This document shows, piece by piece, positions 15,403 through 24,179 of a DNA stretch of 64,000 nt. Made by a program: the position numbers and the translations under genes. The notes under the pieces are model-generated. The model was not told the DNA's origin and searched no databases. It worked only from the letters and a program-made list of their open reading frames with translations. Source of the DNA: Acetatifactor aquisgranensis (GTDB taxonomy: Bacteria > Bacillota > Clostridia > Lachnospirales > Lachnospiraceae). The DNA is taken from the NCBI RefSeq assembly GCF_943193215.1, contig NZ_CALPDH010000004.1:186001-250000 (forward strand). Direction: 5' to 3'. Positions within the stretch are counted from its first letter, which is position 1. Every line of letters starts with the position of its first letter.

Positions 15403-17274
15403 ATGAGCAAGATCATCGGTATTGACTTAGGTACGACAAACAGCTGTGTGGCAGTTATGGAGGGCGGAAAGCCCACCGTTATAGCCAATGCAGAGGGAGC
15501 AAGGACCACCCCCTCCGTAGTGGCGTTCACGAAGACCGGCGAGAGGCTGGTGGGCGAGCCTGCAAAGCGTCAGGCGGTCACCAATGCGGAGAAGACAATC
15601 GCATCCATTAAGAGAGATATGGGTACTGACAACGGCCGCTCCATCGACGGCAAGAAATATTCCCCTCAGCAGATTTCCGCCATGATTCTGCAGAAGCTGA
15701 AGGCGGACGCCGAGAGCTATCTGGGAGAGAAAGTGGCAGAGGCGGTCATTACGGTTCCGGCGTATTTCAATGACGCCCAGCGCCAGGCCACCAAGGATGC
15801 GGGCAAAATCGCGGGCCTGGACGTAAAGCGTATCATCAACGAGCCCACGGCGGCTGCGCTGGCTTACGGCCTTGACAATGAGAAAGAGCAGAAAATCATG
15901 GTGTACGACCTGGGCGGCGGTACGTTCGACGTGTCCATCATTGAAATCGGCGACGGCGTCATCGAGGTTCTGGCCACCAACGGCGATACCCGCCTGGGGG
16001 GCGATGATTTCGACAATAAGATTATCCAGTGGATGCTGTCCGAGTTCAAGAAAGCGGAGGGCGTAGACCTGGCCAATGATAAGATGGCTATGCAGAGGCT
16101 GAAAGAGGCGGCGGAGAAAGCGAAGAAAGAGCTTTCCAGCGCCATGACCACCAACATCAACCTGCCGTTCATCACGGCTACCGCGGAGGGACCCAAGCAT
16201 TTCGACATGAACTTAAGCCGCGCTCAGTTCGACGAGCTGACCCATGACCTGGTGGAGAAGACCACCATTCCCGTGCAAAACGCCATGAAAGACGCAGGGC
16301 TCACCAATGCGGACTTAGGACAGGTGCTCCTGGTAGGCGGTTCCACCCGTATCCCCGCGGTGCAGGATAAGGTGAGACAGATTACCGGCAAAGAGCCCAG
16401 CAAGTCTCTGAACCCGGATGAGTGTGTGGCAATCGGCGCTTCCGTACAGGGCGGCAAGCTGGCAGGCGATGCCGGCGCAGGCGATATCCTGCTTCTGGAC
16501 GTAACGCCCCTGTCCCTGTCCATCGAGACCATGGGCGGCGTGGCTACCAGGCTGATTGAGAGAAACACCACCATCCCCACCAAGCACAGCCAGATATTCT
16601 CTACCGCGGCTGATAATCAGACTGCCGTAGACATTAATGTAGTACAGGGTGAGAGACAGTTCGCGAGAGACAACAAGTCTCTTGGACAGTTCCGGCTGGA
16701 TGGGATTCCTCCCGCAAGGAGGGGCGTGCCTCAGATTGAGGTTACGTTCGACATCGATGCCAATGGTATCGTGAATGTATCCGCAAAGGATCTGGGGACC
16801 GGCAAGGAGCAGCATATCACCATCACCGCAGGATCCAATATGTCCGATGACGAAATCGAGAGAGCCGTGAAAGAAGCGGCCGAGTTCGAGGCCCAGGACA
16901 AGAAGCGCAAGGAGGCCGTGGAGGCCAGAAACGAAGCAGACTCTTTCGTGTTCCAGACCGAGAAAGCGCTGGGCGAAGTGGGCGACAAGATCAGCGACAG
17001 CGAGAAGTCCGCGGTTCAGGCCGATTTGGATGCCGTGAAAGCTGTTCTGGACAGGACAAAGGATCAGGAGATGAGCGACAGCGATGTGGATGAGCTGAAA
17101 GCGGCCAGGGAGAAACTGATGAACAGCGCCCAGAGCCTGTTCACCAAGATGTACGAGAACATGCAGCAGGCACAGGGCGGCGCGGCAGGACCGGATATGG
17201 GCGGCGCAGCGGGCGCGTCAGGCGGATCCGCTCCCGAGGATGACGTCATTGACGGAGACTTCCGCGAGGTCTGA
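15403..17274 (+). CDS. dnaK: Molecular chaperone DnaK (Hsp70)
   Basis: 623 aa, normal length. The ATPase domain begins IGIDLGTTNSCVAVMEGG; it contains YDLGGGTFDVSI and VLLVGGSTRIPAVQ. The substrate domain contains VTPLSLSIETMGG. The linker DILLLDVTPL is intact; the C terminus is a Gly/Ala-rich tail ending in the DDVIDGDF-type motif. RBS AGGAGGATATAAAA. Part of the HrcA-controlled operon, with grpE upstream. Confidence 0.99.
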   Translation: MSKIIGIDLGTTNSCVAVMEGGKPTVIANAEGARTTPSVVAFTKTGERLVGEPAKRQAVTNAEKTIASIKRDMGTDNGRSIDGKKYSPQQISAMILQKLKADAESYLGEKVAEAVITVPAYFNDAQRQATKDAGKIAGLDVKRIINEPTAAALAYGLDNEKEQKIMVYDLGGGTFDVSIIEIGDGVIEVLATNGDTRLGGDDFDNKIIQWMLSEFKKAEGVDLANDKMAMQRLKEAAEKAKKELSSAMTTNINLPFITATAEGPKHFDMNLSRAQFDELTHDLVEKTTIPVQNAMKDAGLTNADLGQVLLVGGSTRIPAVQDKVRQITGKEPSKSLNPDECVAIGASVQGGKLAGDAGAGDILLLDVTPLSLSIETMGGVATRLIERNTTIPTKHSQIFSTAADNQTAVDINVVQGERQFARDNKSLGQFRLDGIPPARRGVPQIEVTFDIDANGIVNVSAKDLGTGKEQHITITAGSNMSDDEIERAVKEAAEFEAQDKKRKEAVEARNEADSFVFQTEKALGEVGDKISDSEKSAVQADLDAVKAVLDRTKDQEMSDSDVDELKAAREKLMNSAQSLFTKMYENMQQAQGGAAGPDMGGAAGASGGSAPEDDVIDGDFREV

Positions 17275-17289
17275 GTGTGAGAAGACATT

Positions 17290-17315
17290 CCGGGGCCGCA
17301 GGACAGCGGCCCCGG
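17290..17315 (+). repeat. Very stable GC hairpin between dnaK and dnaJ
   Basis: CCGGGGCCGC and GCGGCCCCGG form a perfect 10-bp GC stem around AGGACA, 16 bases after the dnaK stop. No U-tract follows. It may protect the hrcA-grpE-dnaK mRNA 3' end or reduce read-through into dnaJ. Confidence 0.7.
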
Positions 17316-17428
17316 GACTATGGGCTCGCAGGCGGACAGATTCGCGCTGCATCCTTTCATACAGGTCAGAATGCCGGGAGCAGCCATTTTCCCAGGTTCC
17401 CGCAGGGCATTGTTGGATATTTGAGATG

Positions 17429-17470
17429 AAATCTAAGTCAGCGGCGTGGAAATGTGCTGGCTTAGATTTT
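17429..17470 (+). terminator. Terminator-like hairpin upstream of dnaJ
   Basis: AAATCTAAGTCAGC pairs with GCTGGCTTAGATTT over 14 bp with one G-U pair, loop of 13, ending in TTTT. A TATAAT at 17481-17486 follows, but no good -35 lies 17 bases upstream. DnaJ expression may therefore depend on partial read-through or on a weak local promoter. Confidence 0.5.
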
Positions 17471-17514
17471 CTGTGGTAAGTATAATAATACGTATTTTCG
17501 AAGAGGTGTTTGCT

Positions 17515-18696
17515 ATGGCGGAACAGAAGCGGGACTATTATGAAGTTCTCGGTGTAGATAAAGGAGCAGATGATGCTGCGATCAAAAAGGCCTATCGCGT
17601 GCTGGCGAAGAAGTATCATCCGGATATGAATCCGGGGGATGCGGAGGCGGAAAAGAAATTCAAGGAGGCTTCGGAAGCCTATGCCGTTCTGAGCGATCCG
17701 GATAAGAGACGGCAGTATGACCAGTTCGGGCATGCCGCTTTCGAAGGCGGAATGGGCGGCGGAGGCGGCTTCGATTTCAGCGGAGCGGATTTCGGCGATA
17801 TCTTCGGCGATATCTTCGGAGACCTCTTCGGGGGAGGCGGCCGCAGCAGAAGCCGCAGCAATGGCCCTATGAAAGGCGCGAACCTGCGGACCAGCGTCCG
17901 GATTACTTTTGAGGAGGCTGTGTTCGGCTGCAAGAAAGAGATTGAGCTGAATGTAAAGGAGACCTGTAAGACCTGTAACGGTTCCGGGGCCAAGCCGGGG
18001 ACCAGCCCCGAGACCTGTTCAAAATGCGGCGGCAAAGGGCAGGTGGTCTTTACCCAGCAGTCTCTGTTCGGGACGGTCCGCAATGTGCAGACTTGTCCGG
18101 ACTGCCAGGGAAGCGGAAAAATCATCAGGGACAAGTGCACGGATTGCCGCGGAACCGGATATATATCCATGAAAAAACGTTATTCCGTGGATATTCCCGC
18201 GGGTATCGACAACGGCCAGTCCACGCGCATGCCCGGCCTGGGAGAGCCCGGCATCAATGGAGGTCCCAGAGGGGATGTGCTGATTGAAGTGATCGTGGGG
18301 CGGCATCCCATTTTCCAGAGGCAGGATTTCGATATTTACTCCACTGTCCCGGTCTCCTATGCGGTGGCGGCCCTGGGCGGCGAGATTCTGATCGACACCG
18401 TGGACGGTAAGGTCATCTATGACGTGAAGGCCGGGACCCAGACGGATACCAGGATAAGGCTGCGGGGCAAGGGCGTGCCCTCCTGGCGGAATAAGGATGT
18501 GCGGGGCGACCATTATGTGACCCTGGTGGTCCAGGTGCCCGATAAGCTCAAGCCCGAGGCCAAAGAACTGCTGCGTCAGTTCGACGAGTTGACGGGCAAT
18601 ACATTGAACGCCGTAAAGGCGGCTTCGGAGCCGGAATCAAACGATGAGGGAAAAGAGCACCACAAGGAAGGCAAGAAAAAGAAATTCTGGAAATAA
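17515..18696 (+). CDS. dnaJ: Chaperone protein DnaJ (Hsp40)
   Basis: 393 aa from the ATG at 17515 (RBS GAGGTG). J domain with the HPD tripeptide (YHPDMNPGD), a long Gly/Phe linker with FGDIFGDIFGDLFGG, four zinc motifs (CKTCNGSG, CSKCGGKG, CPDCQGSG, CTDCRGTG) and the C-terminal substrate domains. It delivers clients to DnaK and stimulates its ATPase. It is separated from dnaK by 240 bases with two hairpins, so its dose may differ from dnaK. Confidence 0.98.
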   Translation: MAEQKRDYYEVLGVDKGADDAAIKKAYRVLAKKYHPDMNPGDAEAEKKFKEASEAYAVLSDPDKRRQYDQFGHAAFEGGMGGGGGFDFSGADFGDIFGDIFGDLFGGGGRSRSRSNGPMKGANLRTSVRITFEEAVFGCKKEIELNVKETCKTCNGSGAKPGTSPETCSKCGGKGQVVFTQQSLFGTVRNVQTCPDCQGSGKIIRDKCTDCRGTGYISMKKRYSVDIPAGIDNGQSTRMPGLGEPGINGGPRGDVLIEVIVGRHPIFQRQDFDIYSTVPVSYAVAALGGEILIDTVDGKVIYDVKAGTQTDTRIRLRGKGVPSWRNKDVRGDHYVTLVVQVPDKLKPEAKELLRQFDELTGNTLNAVKAASEPESNDEGKEHHKEGKKKKFWK

Positions 18697-18794
18697 TTTA
18701 TACTGGGATATAGATGCAAGGTTTGATCCGGGTCTGTCGTATTATATGTAAAGACATGGAAACCAAGGCATTTATAGACTGGGGGTATGTGAGG

Positions 18795-19385
18795 ATGAAG
18801 AGAATCATTTCAATGGGAGCGGCGTTCCTGTTTGTTCTGTCGGCAGGCATGACTTCCTCCGCGGGATACCATGCGCCATGCGTCAGCCGGGTAATCCAGG
18901 GCAGCGGTCTTTGCTGGTATGGGGAGAACCGGGTTGGCGGGCATCATCTGTTCGGACATGAGGGCTGGACGGATTGTGGTGCCTGCGGCGTGGATGTGGG
19001 TGCAATCTGCAGCGGCTGGGGGAATTGCCATGACGGCTATGGGGCCGGGACGGCGTATTCCGGTCAGGGCATGGACGCGGCGCCGGAAAGTCAGCCATCA
19101 GTGAATCCGGCAGCGGAGAGCCAGCCGGCAGGGAATCCGGCGGAGGAAAGTCAGCCTGCAGCTGACCCGGCAGCGGAAAGCCAGCCCGTAGGGAATCCGG
19201 CAGCGGAGAGCCAGCCGGCGGCAGGGAATCCGGCGGAGGCTCAGACAGGGAACGGGACAGCTGCGGCAGGCGCAGGTTATCAGAATTACAATGGTGCGGG
19301 CTATGGCGGCGGAGGGCACTGCTACTCCGGCAGCTATACCACGGGCCATCACGGTTCCGGCCATCATGGCCGCGGCCACCATTAA
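18795..19385 (+). CDS. Secreted Cys/His-rich repeat protein of unknown function
   Basis: 196 aa from the ATG at 18795 (GAGG just upstream, leader peptide MKRIISMGAAFLFVLSAGMT). The mature part begins with a Cys-rich segment (CVSR, CWYG, CGACG, CSGWGNC), then about five tandem 10-residue repeats of the form PAAESQPAGN (DNA 19085-19240), and ends in a Gly/His tail GHHGSGHHGRGHH. Spaced His and Cys suggest metal binding. It precedes a sigma/anti-sigma pair whose anti-sigma also ends in a His-rich tail. No homologue recognised. Confidence 0.7.
   Translation: MKRIISMGAAFLFVLSAGMTSSAGYHAPCVSRVIQGSGLCWYGENRVGGHHLFGHEGWTDCGACGVDVGAICSGWGNCHDGYGAGTAYSGQGMDAAPESQPSVNPAAESQPAGNPAEESQPAADPAAESQPVGNPAAESQPAAGNPAEAQTGNGTAAAGAGYQNYNGAGYGGGGHCYSGSYTTGHHGSGHHGRGHH
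19085..19240 (+). repeat. Tandem repeat inside the secreted protein gene
   Basis: About five units of 30-33 bases encoding PAAESQPAGN-like decapeptides, with the unit GGGAATCCGGCAG recurring. Such repeats can change copy number by slippage. Confidence 0.75.
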
Positions 19386-19398
19386 GCAGTACAGGCAG

Positions 19399-19428
19399 GG
19401 ATTGCCGCATGGCGCGGCAGTCCTTTTT
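19399..19428 (+). terminator. Terminator after the secreted protein gene
   Basis: GGATTGCCGC pairs with GCGGCAGTCC (one G-U), loop ATGGC, followed by TTTTT. The sigma factor gene therefore needs read-through or its own promoter. Confidence 0.8.
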
Positions 19429-19527
19429 GCGGTTTACGGATCAGTAAGGGGAATCCCCGCCGCCAGGGCACGGAGGCTGTGCAGGGACAGGGGAACGATT
19501 CTTAGGATAGCAAAAGGCGGTGAACCG

Positions 19528-20004
19528 GTGCGCAGTGAAATCGAGGTAGACCGTGCGGTGGAGCAGTATTCGGATATGATAAAGCGGATTTGTCTGTATC
19601 ATCTGAAAAATGCAGCCGACACGGAGGATGTCTTCCAGACTGTATTTTTGAAATATCTGCTCTATGAGGGAAGCTTTGAGGGCCCGGAGCATGAGAAAGC
19701 GTGGCTCATCCGCGTTACGCTGAATGCGTGCAAGGACTATCTGAAAAGTTTTTTCCGCCACAGCGCCCTGCCTTTGGAGGAGCTTGCGGAGGAGGCGGCA
19801 TCGATTCCGCCCAAACAGACAGAGGTCCTGGATGCCGTTCTGGCGCTGCCCGCGAAGTACAAGGATGCTATTTATCTGCATTATTATGAGGGCTACTCTG
19901 CCGGGGAAATCAGCCGCATTCTCGGCAAAAAGGAAAATACGGTCTATTCGCTTCTGTCCAGGGGGCGGACGATGCTGAAAGACGTGCTGGGAGGTGATCT
20001 GTGA
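19528..20004 (+). CDS. RNA polymerase sigma-70 factor, ECF subfamily
   Basis: 158 aa from the GTG at 19528, chosen because AAAGGCGGTGA lies 5 bases upstream. Region 2 reads YSDMIKRICLYHLKNAADTE then DVFQTVFLKYLLY; region 4 reads LPAKYKDAIYLHYYEGYSAG then EISRILGKKENTVYSLLSRG. The stop overlaps the start of the next gene (TGATG), a membrane anti-sigma factor, which should hold it inactive until a signal arrives. An ECF-type autoregulated promoter was looked for but not identified with confidence. Confidence 0.93.
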   Translation: MRSEIEVDRAVEQYSDMIKRICLYHLKNAADTEDVFQTVFLKYLLYEGSFEGPEHEKAWLIRVTLNACKDYLKSFFRHSALPLEELAEEAASIPPKQTEVLDAVLALPAKYKDAIYLHYYEGYSAGEISRILGKKENTVYSLLSRGRTMLKDVLGGDL

Positions 20005-20846
20005 TGGGACTGGAGAATAAAGTTAGAGACGCTTTCGACTGCGTAAAGGCCGATGAGGGGCTGAAGGATGCCGCAAAGGAGTTCCTGAGGGATGCCAGAC
20101 AGCGCGAAAGCTGCCCGGGCGCAAAGAGGCGCCTGCTCCATCCGGCGGCCCGGCTGGCTTTTGTGACGGCCTGCGCCATGCTGGCCGTGTTTCTGGGCAT
20201 TGGCAGCTATGCTGTGCTGTGGATGCCGGTGGCCTATGTGAGCATCGATGTGAATCCCTCTCTGGAGCTGGAGCTGAACCGGCTGGACAGGGTCATCGAT
20301 GTGAGGGCTTACAACGCGGACGGCGAGGAGATCGCCGGAAACATTTCGGTAAAAGGACTGCACTATGAAGATGCCATTGAGCGGATAGTGAGCAGCGAAA
20401 AGATGCGGCCCTATCTGACAGAAGACGCGGCGCTTACCTTTACGGTTGCCACGGCCAGCGCGCTGAAAGAAGAGAGGATGCTTGCGGAGATTGCCCGTTC
20501 CTCCGGCTGTCTGGAGCACGGAGGCAGCAGCGTGGGGGCGGACATGAGCCTGGTGGGAGAAGCCCATGAGAACGGGCTTTCCCTCGGCAAGTATCTGGCG
20601 TACCGGCTTCTGCTCCAGTACGAGCCCTCTGTCACGGTGCAGGACTGCCATGACATGAGCATGTCCCAGCTCCACGGTATGCTGGAAGAGCATGAGCATG
20701 GCATGGGTCATGGAGACAGCCAGGGAGAGCATGAGACAGGCCATGAAACGGAACACGGAACAGAGCATAAGGGACAATATGAGGGCGTGCAGGAAAGCGA
20801 ATATCCGATGGAGTACGATGGCCATAAATCCGGCCACGGCCATTGA
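20004..20846 (+). CDS. RsgI-like transmembrane anti-sigma factor with a His-rich tail
   Basis: 280 aa from the ATG at 20004; GGAGGTGA lies 6 bases upstream. Residues 1-50 are the cytoplasmic sigma-binding part, 51-73 one membrane segment (LAFVTACAMLAVFLGIGSYA), then an extracellular domain opening with YVSIDVNPSLELELN and RVIDVRAYNADGEEI, the hallmark of RsgI-family anti-sigma factors, in which the Asn-Pro bond (here VNPS, 83-86) is the autoproteolytic site. Residues about 225-280 contain eleven His among Glu and Gly (for example EHEHGMGHGD, DGHKSGHGH). The tail is probably the sensing part; metal or pH is a reasonable guess. Confidence 0.88.
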   Translation: MGLENKVRDAFDCVKADEGLKDAAKEFLRDARQRESCPGAKRRLLHPAARLAFVTACAMLAVFLGIGSYAVLWMPVAYVSIDVNPSLELELNRLDRVIDVRAYNADGEEIAGNISVKGLHYEDAIERIVSSEKMRPYLTEDAALTFTVATASALKEERMLAEIARSSGCLEHGGSSVGADMSLVGEAHENGLSLGKYLAYRLLLQYEPSVTVQDCHDMSMSQLHGMLEEHEHGMGHGDSQGEHETGHETEHGTEHKGQYEGVQESEYPMEYDGHKSGHGH

Positions 20847-21144
20847 AATCCAGCGCCTCGTATACATCTATGGTGTCCGCAGCCTGATTGCCCCGGAGCT
20901 TTTCGATGAAATGGTACATGGAGTAAAAGTCCGAGTCCCCATGGCCGAAGTCCTTTCCGGAATCGTCCGGCTGCCAGGAGGGGATATAATTCCGGTTGAT
21001 GCTGTCGTCATAGATTAAGGCGTCCATGTCGTGCCGGATGAAATCGTCGAAATCCGTGTAGCAGGCCATGTCCGGCTCCGGGCTGCTCTCTTTGTGGCGG
21101 CGCAGGCCCTCCTGCCACTTGTCACAGATGGCCACCAGCTTCAC
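20845..21144 (-). pseudogene. Internally deleted Gfo/Idh/MocA oxidoreductase remnant
   Basis: The minus strand encodes about 100 residues. The first part (VKLVAICDKWQEGLRRHKES, then CYTDFDDFIRHDMDALIY) matches the nucleotide-binding end of Gfo/Idh/MocA sugar oxidoreductases; the second (DFGHGDSDFYSMYHFIEKLR, then TIDVYEALDF) matches their C-terminal part. The roughly 250 residues normally between them are missing, as is the N-terminal GxGxxG. The remnant ends exactly at the anti-sigma stop codon. It cannot be functional. Confidence 0.75.
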
Positions 21145-21341
21145 AGTCCCGCTGCGATAGCGGTTCTATTGTTGACAGAACGGCCCTGACAGGATATCAT
21201 AGAATGTAATTATTTTGTACCGGACGGATTCTGGACGGGAAAAGGAAATCGGGGACAGCGCCGGGGCGGGCGCGGAGAATCGGAGCGGGAGGCGGCCATG
21301 GAGGATGGGAATATCTGCCGGTTCGGGGCGGATTTGCGAGT
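20847..21341. other. Region without an intact gene between anti-sigma and O-antigen-ligase genes
   Basis: Contains the oxidoreductase remnant (to 21144), the promoter at 21172-21200 and a 141-base leader before the next gene. No other ORF is supported in the leader. Confidence 0.6.
21172..21200 (+). promoter_or_regulatory. Promoter of the O-antigen-ligase-like gene
   Basis: Perfect TTGACA (21172-21177), 17 bases, TATCAT (21195-21200). Confidence 0.75.
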
Positions 21342-23012
21342 ATGAAGAGTGGAAATAACGAGTTCCTGGGACTTTTATGTAAGCTGTACCTGGCGGCATT
21401 GCTGGTGGCGCTGCCCCTGTATACCGGGGAGGGGTATTGGTATCTGGGAAAGACGAAATATATGCTGTTCCAGAATATTTCGCTTCTCTGTCTGGGAATC
21501 TGGCTGGCGGCAGGACTTTCAATAGGCATCTGGTCCGCGGCGAAGCGAGTGGGGAGACAGACCCCGGAGAAAGGGAGCCTGAGGCCGGAGTTTAGCATGG
21601 CGGACTGGGCTGTAGCGGCTTATGGCGTCTGTGTGCTGCTTTCCGCGCTGGGCAGCGATTACGGAGATCTTGCGTGGACAGGCTACGAGGGCTGGTACAT
21701 GGGGGCAGTCTCCCAGCTGCTGTTCGTGGGGATTTACTTTTTTGTGTCCAGGCGGTATGACGGGGGGCGCCTGCCTTTGTATCTGGGGGAGGCCGCGCTG
21801 TTTCTGGTGACTTTGTTCGGGCTGCTGCACCGTCTGGGGATAGACCCGCTGCGGCTGCTGATATACTGGAACTATCAGAACTGGGAATACAGCCACATGC
21901 TGTCCACTTTGGGAAATATCAACTGGCTGTGCGGTTATTACAGCGTGGCGCTGGCCTTTTCGGTGGTTCATTTCCTGAGAGAGGGGCGGCTGGGACGGAA
22001 GCTGCTTTTGTATGTGGTGAATGTGGCTGCTTTTGTGCTGCTGGGAGTACAGGGCAGTCAGGGAGGCCTGCTGATTCTGGCAGTCTGTGTGGCAGGATGT
22101 ATGTGGCTGGGGAGAAAGAGCGCAGCCGTGCTGGCAAAGCTGTGGGCGCTGCTGGCGGGATTTTTCCTGTGCATGCCGCTTATGGGGCTGGGAATGAAGC
22201 TGCGGGGAAATAAGGCTGCCGTGGTGGCGGACGGAAATGTCTTCGCGCGCGTGGAGTGGTATGCCTGGATAATAGCCGGGGTGGTGTGCATCGCGGCCTG
22301 TCTGTGGCTGGCGAAGAAAGGGCATATCCTGGGGGACTGGATTCATCACCGGCTGGTGAAGATTGCATTTTTCGGCGGTGTGGCGGTCTGTCTGGCAGCG
22401 GCCCTGTTCGTCCTGTCCAGGCATGGCATTGATGACAGCTTTGGAAATGGCAGAGGGTTCTTGTGGCGCATCGCGCTGGAGGGCTTCGGAGAGGCGGATG
22501 TGAAGACAAAACTGCTGGGAGCCGGGCCGGACTGCTATGGGGTGGCTGTCTTCGGCAGGCTTGGCGCCGGGACGGATGTCTGGAAAGGGGAGCACTGGGA
22601 GGGGGCTGTCTATACCAATGCCCACAATGAATTCTTAAGCCAGCTGTGCAATGTGGGGATACTGGGGACGCTGAGTTATCTGGCTATATTCCTGGCGGGG
22701 CTGTGGCGCTATGGGCAGGGCTGCGGCTTTGGCTGTCCGCAGAGTATAAGCGACAGCCAAAGCCCTGCGCAGGGGCAGAGCGGCCGGCGGAGGCTTGCAG
22801 GAAGCGGGGACGGCAGCCGAAGCGGCCGGGGCGATGCGGCTTGTCTGTCCGGCCCGGAAGCATATGACCTCTGGACAGGACTTCTGGCAATCGCCATGTA
22901 CGGAGCCCATTCCCTCATCAGTTTCCAACAGGTGCTGAACGCGCCGCTGCTTTTTCTGGTCCTTGGGATATGCGAGCACAGGATGCGCTCCCAATCGGGA
23001 CAGCGTAAATAA
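21342..23012 (+). CDS. O-antigen ligase / Wzy-like polytopic membrane protein
   Basis: 556 aa with about eleven membrane segments. A large loop with LLGAGPDCYGVAVFGRLG and the AHNEFLSQLCNVGILGTLSY motif is typical of the WaaL/Wzy_C superfamily, where the His and nearby Arg act in transfer of glycans from a lipid carrier. After that motif a Ser, Gln, Gly and Arg-rich insert of about 45 residues (22740-22870) interrupts the last membrane region. Role: polymerising or ligating a surface glycan; the acceptor is unknown. RBS is weak (GGGGCGGA). Confidence 0.82.
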   Translation: MKSGNNEFLGLLCKLYLAALLVALPLYTGEGYWYLGKTKYMLFQNISLLCLGIWLAAGLSIGIWSAAKRVGRQTPEKGSLRPEFSMADWAVAAYGVCVLLSALGSDYGDLAWTGYEGWYMGAVSQLLFVGIYFFVSRRYDGGRLPLYLGEAALFLVTLFGLLHRLGIDPLRLLIYWNYQNWEYSHMLSTLGNINWLCGYYSVALAFSVVHFLREGRLGRKLLLYVVNVAAFVLLGVQGSQGGLLILAVCVAGCMWLGRKSAAVLAKLWALLAGFFLCMPLMGLGMKLRGNKAAVVADGNVFARVEWYAWIIAGVVCIAACLWLAKKGHILGDWIHHRLVKIAFFGGVAVCLAAALFVLSRHGIDDSFGNGRGFLWRIALEGFGEADVKTKLLGAGPDCYGVAVFGRLGAGTDVWKGEHWEGAVYTNAHNEFLSQLCNVGILGTLSYLAIFLAGLWRYGQGCGFGCPQSISDSQSPAQGQSGRRRLAGSGDGSRSGRGDAACLSGPEAYDLWTGLLAIAMYGAHSLISFQQVLNAPLLFLVLGICEHRMRSQSGQRK

Positions 23013-23038
23013 AATATCACAAAATGGAGAACACAATC

Positions 23039-24028
23039 ATGAAGTGGAAGAAATTCAAAATAAAGACCGTGACAGAAGCCGAGGATATCATCATCAGCGC
23101 CCTCTGCGACATCGGCCTGGAGGGCGCGCAGATCGAGGACAAAGTGCCCCTGACTGCCCTGGAGAAAGAACAGATGTTCGTGGACATCCTGCCGGAGGGG
23201 CCGGAGGATGACGGAATCGCGTACTTAAGCTTTTTCGTAGAGGAAAAAGAGGACGGCCGCCTGGAGGTCTGCGGGGAGCCTGTGGATGAGGCGGCTATCC
23301 TGGAGAGGGTACGGGGAGAGCTGCAGGAGCTGCGGCAGTTCTGTGACATCGGAGAGGGCGTAATCACAGTGGACGAGACAGAGGACATCGACTGGATCAA
23401 CAACTGGAAGCAGTATTTCCACCAGTTCTATATAGACGATATTCTGGTAATTCCCTCCTGGGAGGACGTGAATGCGGAGGACAGGGACCGGATAGTGCTG
23501 CACATCGACCCGGGCACGGCTTTCGGTACGGGGATGCACGAGACCACCCAGCTGTGCGTGAGGCAGCTTCGCAAGTACATGACGCCTGCCGCAAGGCTGC
23601 TGGACGTGGGCACGGGCAGCGGCATCCTGTCGATTCTCTCTCTGATGTTCGGCGCAGGACACGCGGTGGGTACGGATCTGGACGAATGCGCGGTGGAGGC
23701 TGTGGCCGCAAACTGTGAGGCCAATGCCATCGATTCCTCCCGCTTTGAGATGTTCATCGGCAATATCATTACGGAGAAATCCGTGCAGGAGCGTGTGGGA
23801 TTTGGCTGCTATGACATTGTGGTGGCCAACATACTGGCGGATGTGCTGGTGCCCCTGACCCCTGTTATCATGAACCAGCTGAAGCCCGGCGGAATCTATA
23901 TTACCTCCGGCATCATAGACGATAAGGAGGAGGCCGTGGTGGAGGCCGTGAAAGCGGCAGGTCTGAAAGTGCTCGAGGTGAACCATCAGGGCGAGTGGGT
24001 CAGCGTGACGGCACAGAAAGGGCTCTGA
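23039..24028 (+). CDS. prmA: Ribosomal protein L11 methyltransferase PrmA
   Basis: 329 aa from the ATG at 23039, which has GGAG 9 bases upstream; the in-frame ATG at 23024 has no RBS. N-terminal L11-recognition domain, then the SAM-binding domain with LLDVGTGSGILSILSLMFG and the substrate motif DPGTAFGTGMHETTQL; DIVVANILADVL is the NPPY-like catalytic segment. It trimethylates L11. rsmE follows after 151 bases in which nothing was found. Confidence 0.96.
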   Translation: MKWKKFKIKTVTEAEDIIISALCDIGLEGAQIEDKVPLTALEKEQMFVDILPEGPEDDGIAYLSFFVEEKEDGRLEVCGEPVDEAAILERVRGELQELRQFCDIGEGVITVDETEDIDWINNWKQYFHQFYIDDILVIPSWEDVNAEDRDRIVLHIDPGTAFGTGMHETTQLCVRQLRKYMTPAARLLDVGTGSGILSILSLMFGAGHAVGTDLDECAVEAVAANCEANAIDSSRFEMFIGNIITEKSVQERVGFGCYDIVVANILADVLVPLTPVIMNQLKPGGIYITSGIIDDKEEAVVEAVKAAGLKVLEVNHQGEWVSVTAQKGL

Positions 24029-24179
24029 TTTTCCGGGGCTGTGTACCGCGAAAGGCAGCGCCTGATGCGGAAAGAACCGGTTATGGGCGGGAGGGACAGG
24101 GCTCTTGGGAAATGCTGCTGAGAGAAGTCATTGAGAGAAGTTACTGGAGAAAGTTTCTGAATAGAAACAGGAGAAAATC

